The notes beneath the pieces were generated by a model that was given only the letters and a program-made list of their open reading frames with translations, was not told the origin of the DNA and made no database searches. A stretch of 64,000 bases of DNA from Curtobacterium sp. ISL-83. GTDB lineage: Bacteria > Actinomycetota > Actinomycetes > Actinomycetales > Microbacteriaceae. The stretch lies in the NCBI RefSeq assembly GCF_018613895.1, contig NZ_JAGGPH010000007.1:434001-498000 (forward strand), in the 5' to 3' direction. Positions 59,890 through 64,000 of this stretch are shown here, one piece after another; position 1 is the first letter of the stretch, and every line of letters begins with the position of its first letter. The translations under genes were made by a program, and so were the position numbers.

Positions 59890-59929
59890 GACGGGAGGCG
59901 CGTGGCGGGCCCGCCACGCGCCTCCCGTC
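59890..59929. terminator. GACGGGAGGC-family hairpin, perfect
   Basis: A fully palindromic 40-base element (GACGGGAGGCGCGTGGCGGG and complement) between two convergent genes, the longest perfect copy of the family in this window. Confidence 0.88.
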
Positions 59930-59933
59930 TGCG

Positions 59934-61250
59934 TCACACCGTCGTCGCGGTGATCGCCCGGAACCGGGTCGCAGCGGCGGTCTCCACGCGTTCGAGGCTG
60001 CCGTCGGACTGTTCCTCGAGCCGGATGAGTCCCATGCGTCGGAGGTAGGGCGTCTTCGCACCGCTCGCCGCAGCAGCACGGCGTTCCGCGACGACGTCGT
60101 CCGGCACACCGAACTCCTCGACGTTCCGCCCCCCGGATGCGTAGGACCAGTCGACGAAGTCGAACACGGGCCACCAGGTCGACCCCCGGACGTCGATGCC
60201 CTCGTCGGCGAGCTCCCGGAGTGCCTCGGCCGAGTCCGTCACCCAGTCGGCTCGGACGTCGTCCGTCCCCTCGATGCTCGTCTCCGTCACGATGATCGGC
60301 AGGCCGTACCGCTCGGCGAAGCCCACCACCACGGCGCGCAGGCCCGATGTCCAGAGGTCGTGTGCGTCCTGCACGACGGTGCCTTGTCGGAGGACCAGCG
60401 TCCGCGGAGTGAGGTCGGGGTAGTAGTTCACCCCGAGCACGTCGATGCGGGCCGGTTCGTTGTGCAGGCGACGCAACCGGTCCTCCGGAGCGCCGTGGTC
60501 CCGCATCCACGACCACATCGGATGGTCCTCACCGACGCGTCCGAGCATGAGGTCCGTCGGCAGCCACCCGAGGTCCCGCAGGAGCCGGGCGTGGTCGTCG
60601 AGTGCCGCGTCCTGGGTCGAGACCAGCGTGCCGGCCTCCACGTGGACGATGACGGCGTCCGGGTTGGCAGCACGGATGGCCTCGGTCGCCGCGGTGATCC
60701 CCTCGGCGATCGCGAGCGTGACGGTGGTCCATCCTCCCCAGCCCGTCAGCGCCGGCGGCCACACGCCACGGAGCCCGGCGAAGGACGCCGTGGTCAGGGG
60801 TTCGTTCAACGGCGTGAGGTGGTCGACGATCCCCGCGTACCGGGTCGCGAAGGCCGCGGAGAACTCGGCGATCGCGTCGACGTACCGCGGGTCCGCGAAC
60901 GAGCCGTCCAGCCAGGTCGGGGTGCCGTAGTGCACCAGGTCGGCGATCACCGTGAGGCCGAGACCGGTCGCGTACGCGAGGCGCTCGTCGAGCTCGGCCC
61001 AGTCGAACACCCCGGGCGCGAGGTGGACGAGCGGCCACCGGACCCCGTACCGGAGCGCCGTGACGCCGAGGTCCAGGACGGCGTCGAGGTCGTCGCGCCA
61101 GCGCTCGGTGTGCTCCGTGAGGTCGTGCTCGTCGAGCGGCGCCATCGCGAAGCGGTCGGGCGGGTACACGCAGGTGTCCTCGATGCCGGCGATCCAGAGG
61201 AACGGTGCACGCGGCACCTCGGGTCGACGGTCGGCGGTCGGCGCGCTCAC
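59934..61250 (-). CDS. Family-1-type glycoside hydrolase
   Basis: A 438-residue enzyme of the GH1 clan: acid/base Glu in LTPLNEPLTTAS and nucleophile Glu in IIVTETSIEG (TETS instead of the classical TENG). The conserved RYGVRWPLVHLAPG and WWPVFDFVDWSY stand before and after. It probably cleaves beta-linked sugars or related glycosides inside the cell. The GTG start overlaps the permease stop (GTGA), so it belongs to the importer operon; the frame further upstream is a shadow of that permease. Confidence 0.8.
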   Translation of the reverse strand: MSAPTADRRPEVPRAPFLWIAGIEDTCVYPPDRFAMAPLDEHDLTEHTERWRDDLDAVLDLGVTALRYGVRWPLVHLAPGVFDWAELDERLAYATGLGLTVIADLVHYGTPTWLDGSFADPRYVDAIAEFSAAFATRYAGIVDHLTPLNEPLTTASFAGLRGVWPPALTGWGGWTTVTLAIAEGITAATEAIRAANPDAVIVHVEAGTLVSTQDAALDDHARLLRDLGWLPTDLMLGRVGEDHPMWSWMRDHGAPEDRLRRLHNEPARIDVLGVNYYPDLTPRTLVLRQGTVVQDAHDLWTSGLRAVVVGFAERYGLPIIVTETSIEGTDDVRADWVTDSAEALRELADEGIDVRGSTWWPVFDFVDWSYASGGRNVEEFGVPDDVVAERRAAAASGAKTPYLRRMGLIRLEEQSDGSLERVETAAATRFRAITATTV

Positions 61251-62167
61251 TTGAGCCCACTCGTCGCGACACCGGCGACGAAGTACTTCTGCGCGAAGAA
61301 GAACGCGGCGGCGATCGGGATCAACGAGATGGTGGCACCCGCGAGCAGGACGGCGTGGTCGGTGACGTGCGCACCGCCGAACAGGGTGAGCCCTGCGGGC
61401 AGCGTCAGCATGTCGTTGGACGTCGACACGACGAGCGGCCAGAGGAGGTCGTTCCACAGGTTCATGAAGTTGAGGACCGCGACCGTGGCGATCGCGGGCT
61501 TCGCCAGGGGCAGGATGACCTGCCAGTAGATGCGCCAGTGGCTGGCTCCGTCGATGCGCGCGGCCTCGTCGAGTTCGGTCGGGATGCTGATGAAGAACTG
61601 CCGGAACAGGAAGATCCCGAACGCGCTCGTGGCCCGCGGGATGATGAGCCCCTGGTAGGTGTTCAGCCAGCCGAGGTGGAACAGCTCGATGAACACCGGG
61701 ATGAGCGTCACCTGGAACGGGACCATGAGCGTGGCCAGCACGATGACGAAGCAGACGTTCCGCCCGACGAAGTGCAGCCTGGCGAGTGCGTAGGCGCACA
61801 TCGAGTCGAACAACAGCGTGGCGGCCGTGGTCACCCCGGCGAACACGAAGGTGTTGAGCACCAAGCGGAGGAACGGCAGCTGCTGCCAGATGCCCGTGTA
61901 GCCGTGGAGCGTGATGCTCGTCGGGAAGAGGCTCGCGGGGTTCCCGAACAGGTCCTGCTCGCTCCGGAACGATCCGGACACCATCCAGATGAACGGGATG
62001 AGGGCGAACACGACGCCGATCCCGAGGTACACCCACTTCAGGACGGCACCCACACCGACCGTGCGGGCGTCACCGCCCCGAGCGCGGCGGGGCACGCGTC
62101 GGGGTCTGGTCGCGGCAGGGGCGTCGTCGCCGGCCCGCGGTGCCCGGACGAGGCTCTCAGTCGACAT
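61247..62167 (-). CDS. Carbohydrate ABC permease (MalG type)
   Basis: A 306-residue permease with six helices. EAA loop: ELDEAARIDGASHWRIYWQ, followed by VILPLAKPAIATVAVL, as in MalG-like sugar importers. The N-terminal 45 residues are basic and disordered-looking. The start overlaps the end of the MalF-type gene by eleven bases. No ATPase gene is in the window; such importers often share one encoded elsewhere. Confidence 0.9.
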   Translation of the reverse strand: MSTESLVRAPRAGDDAPAATRPRRVPRRARGGDARTVGVGAVLKWVYLGIGVVFALIPFIWMVSGSFRSEQDLFGNPASLFPTSITLHGYTGIWQQLPFLRLVLNTFVFAGVTTAATLLFDSMCAYALARLHFVGRNVCFVIVLATLMVPFQVTLIPVFIELFHLGWLNTYQGLIIPRATSAFGIFLFRQFFISIPTELDEAARIDGASHWRIYWQVILPLAKPAIATVAVLNFMNLWNDLLWPLVVSTSNDMLTLPAGLTLFGGAHVTDHAVLLAGATISLIPIAAAFFFAQKYFVAGVATSGLK

Positions 62168-63068
62168 CGTTGTACCTGAACAATCGGAGTTGGAGGAGCG
62201 AGATGAGCATGATGATCGCGAACAGCACCCACGAGATGGCCGACGCGTACCCGGTCTGGTAGTCCACGAAGCCGTCCCGGTAGAGCAGGTTCACGAGGGT
62301 GTCCGTGTGGAAGACCGGCCCACCACCCGTCATCACGTACACGAGGTCGAACACCTGGAACGACTGGATCGTCAGGATGAGGGACGTGAACAGGAGCGTC
62401 GGCCGGATGCTCGGCAGCGTGATGAACCAGACGAGCTTGAAGCGTGCGGCACCGTCGAGCTCGGCGGCTTCGTAGCGCTCCTGTGGCACTCCCTTGAGCC
62501 CGGCCACGAACAGGATCATCGCGAACCCGACGCTCTTCCACACCGAGACGAAGATCACGGTCGGCAGCGCGAGCGAGGTCGACTGCAACCAGGCGACGGA
62601 GGGCAGCCCGAGCGCGTGGGTGAGGCCGCCGACGAGCCCGATGTCCGGGTCGAGCAGGAACTTCCACACCAGGCCGATGGTCACGAGCGACACGATCGTC
62701 GGGAAGAAGAAGATCGATCGGACGATCCGGGTGGGCAAGCCCTCGCCCTGCAGCGCGAGCGCCGACAGGAAGCCGAAGACCAGCAGGAGCACCACGGAGA
62801 CGACCGTGTACTCGAGCGTGATGCCGAGCGCGTTCCGGAACTGCGGGTCGGCGAACAGCTTGGTGTAGTTCCCCACGCCGACCCACGTCTGGGAGCTCGC
62901 GCCGACGGTCCAGTCGAAGAAGCTGTAGTACAGCGACCGGAGGATCGGGAACAGCACGAACACGCCGAGGATGAGGAAGCTCGGGGCCATGAAGAGCCAG
63001 GCCGGCTGGAACCGGCGCCGGCGCCGCCCGGGAGGCCGTGCCTCCCGGGCGGCGATCGTCTGCGTCAT
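62157..63068 (-). CDS. Carbohydrate ABC permease (MalF type)
   Basis: A 303-residue permease with six helices after a basic N-terminus (EARPPGRRRRRFQ). EAA loop: ERYEAAELDGAARFKLVWF followed by ITLPSIRPTLLF. I start at the ATG 63068 (MTQTIAAREARPPG); the frame further upstream has the composition of a shadow. It lies between the binding protein and the MalG-type gene. Confidence 0.9.
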   Translation of the reverse strand: MTQTIAAREARPPGRRRRRFQPAWLFMAPSFLILGVFVLFPILRSLYYSFFDWTVGASSQTWVGVGNYTKLFADPQFRNALGITLEYTVVSVVLLLVFGFLSALALQGEGLPTRIVRSIFFFPTIVSLVTIGLVWKFLLDPDIGLVGGLTHALGLPSVAWLQSTSLALPTVIFVSVWKSVGFAMILFVAGLKGVPQERYEAAELDGAARFKLVWFITLPSIRPTLLFTSLILTIQSFQVFDLVYVMTGGGPVFHTDTLVNLLYRDGFVDYQTGYASAISWVLFAIIMLISLLQLRLFRYNDVD

Positions 63069-63081
63069 GCGCGTCCCCGGC

Positions 63082-64000
63082 TCACTGGCTGCAGCCGGTG
63101 AGGCCGTTGATCGTCGTGCCCGCGTCCTTCGTGGCCGAGTCGACCGAGGTCCCACGCGTGATCTTGCCGATGAGCGGGACGTAGGCGTCGGAGTCGACCT
63201 TGGTCGCGTTCTGCAGGTGCGGCAGGTAGAGCCGGGAATCCGGCACCTGCGATGCGAAGACGGACACCGTCGGGTCGGCGGCGAGCTTCGGGTCGCTGGC
63301 CAGGTCGGTGCGGAGCGGCGGGAAGCCGGTCGTCAGCGAGAACTTCTGCTGCACCGACTTGCTCGTCCAGTACGCGAGGAACTGCTTCGCCTGGTCGGGG
63401 TACTTCGTCTTGGCCGAGATCGCGAGCGGCGCGGTGGACCCGAGGGTCACCGACTTGCCGTCGACGCCCACCGGGATCTTCGCGATGCCGAGGTCGATGC
63501 CGGCCGACTTGTAGCCGGGAGCGGCCCACGGTCCGTTCATCTCCATGGCGGCCTTGCCCGCCGAGAAGAGCGAGTCGGCCTCGGCGCCGGTGAGGCCGAC
63601 CGGGCTGATCTTGTCCTTCGCGACCAGGTCGGCCCAGGTGGACAGGCCCTGCTGCGATGCGTCCGTCTGCAGGGCGCTGCACCCCTTGCTCGTCACGATG
63701 TCGCCGCCCTCGAGCCACTGCAGGATCGGCCACATCTGGATCGTCTGGTTGTCCGCCAGGACGAGGCCGGACCTGCCACCAGACGTCAGCTTCTTCGCGT
63801 CCGCTGCCATCTCGGCCACGGTCGTCGGAGGGTTCGCGATGCCGGCCTGCTGGAAGAGCTTCTTGTTGTAGTAGAGGCTCAGCGTGGCGAAGTTGGCCGG
63901 GATCGCGTAGAGCTTCCCGTTGTACGTGAACTCCTTGACGGTGCCCGGGGCGAGCGCGGCCGTGTCGATGTCGTTCTTGCCCGTCCCCGTGTTCGTCAGG
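63082..64000 (-). CDS. Extracellular solute-binding protein of a sugar importer (5' end outside)
   Basis: The last 306 or so codons of a family-1 solute-binding protein; the frame is open to the window edge, so the signal peptide and lipobox are not seen. From the edge it reads TYNGKLYAIPANFATLSLYY and YYNKKLFQQAGIANPPTT, typical of maltose/oligosaccharide-binding proteins, and then NGPWAAPGYKSAG and ISAKTKYPDQAKQFLAYWTS. It delivers a sugar to the two permeases that follow. Which sugar is unknown, but the GH1 gene suggests a beta-glycoside. Confidence 0.88.
   Translation of the reverse strand, partial: LTNTGTGKNDIDTAALAPGTVKEFTYNGKLYAIPANFATLSLYYNKKLFQQAGIANPPTTVAEMAADAKKLTSGGRSGLVLADNQTIQMWPILQWLEGGDIVTSKGCSALQTDASQQGLSTWADLVAKDKISPVGLTGAEADSLFSAGKAAMEMNGPWAAPGYKSAGIDLGIAKIPVGVDGKSVTLGSTAPLAISAKTKYPDQAKQFLAYWTSKSVQQKFSLTTGFPPLRTDLASDPKLAADPTVSVFASQVPDSRLYLPHLQNATKVDSDAYVPLIGKITRGTSVDSATKDAGTTINGLTGCSQ

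Noticed and set aside
59934-62036. A 700-codon glycosidase frame reaching back to 62036
   Set aside because: The first 262 codons are an Arg/His-rich shadow of the MalG-type permease. The GTG at 61250 overlapping that permease stop is the proper start.
1-64000. CRISPR array, insertion sequence, integrase, tRNA or rRNA
   Set aside because: No regularly spaced repeats with unique spacers, no transposase or recombinase motifs, and no cloverleaf or rRNA-like sequence were found by reading both strands; tools such as tRNAscan could still find a missed tRNA.

Overview
This is 64 kb of very GC-rich DNA (roughly 70% or more, codon third positions almost always G or C) from an actinobacterium. Gene content points to Microbacteriaceae, most likely Curtobacterium or a close relative; this is inference from familiar protein families (a DUF7882-like small protein, an LAxTG sorting signal, many leaderless starts), not a database result. 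I see about 65 supported genes. I see no rRNA, tRNA, CRISPR array, transposase or integrase. No gap between genes exceeds 300 bases.

Layout. 1-8.7 kb: a small membrane protein, a double GNAT acetyltransferase, a TetR regulator, then a PucR regulator divergent from gabT-gabD-puo, which takes putrescine and GABA to succinate. 8.7-12.6 kb: a second copy of the small membrane protein, MarR and AraC regulators, and a run of very small genes around a TetR gene. 12.7-17.2 kb: a 1291-residue wall-anchored lectin/Ig-repeat protein and two coupled tiny genes of unknown function. 17.4-23.7 kb: regulator/oxidoreductase pairs (TetR with a QOR2-like reductase, MarR with a zinc-type reductase, AraC with an SDR) and a PAP2 phosphatase. 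23.8-25.7 kb: a CPBP protease and three small Microbacteriaceae-type proteins.

25.8-43.2 kb is a polyamine region: succinate-semialdehyde dehydrogenase, an APC permease, a flavin-type protein, aguA/aguB (agmatine to putrescine), two FAD amine oxidases, a SpuC-like aminotransferase, an Lrp regulator, a gamma-aminobutyraldehyde dehydrogenase, and a PotABCD-type importer. Together with the gabT-gabD-puo block it forms a complete route from imported agmatine or putrescine to succinate, with parallel oxidase and aminotransferase branches. An Abi-type HEPN gene with a structured leader interrupts this region at 31.7-32.6 kb.

43.3-45.5 kb holds a secreted metalloprotease and a Fic protein with a 12-bp perfect inverted repeat upstream. 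45.6-53.7 kb is a tightly overlapping eight-gene sugar-acid operon: GntR, a TIM-barrel enzyme, a 3-hydroxyacid dehydrogenase, an SDR, an anion/sugar-acid MFS, a DhaK-DhaL kinase, an RpiB-type isomerase and a TIM-type isomerase. Its last three genes match the set that converts erythrulose to D-erythrose 4-phosphate, so I infer a pathway that oxidises and decarboxylates a five-carbon acid to erythrulose. 53.8-59.9 kb: a two-component system, a lower-GC membrane-protein gene, an atypical SDR, and a MarR-MFS efflux pair. 59.9-64 kb: a sugar ABC importer (binding protein cut by the window edge) with a family-1 glycosidase.

Regulatory features recur. Many genes have a -10-like hexamer only 6-7 bases before the start codon (leaderless transcripts). 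A hairpin beginning GACGGGAGGC closes at least five transcription units. A 15-base motif, TTCACGAANTGAACT, sits upstream of both tiny-gene clusters.
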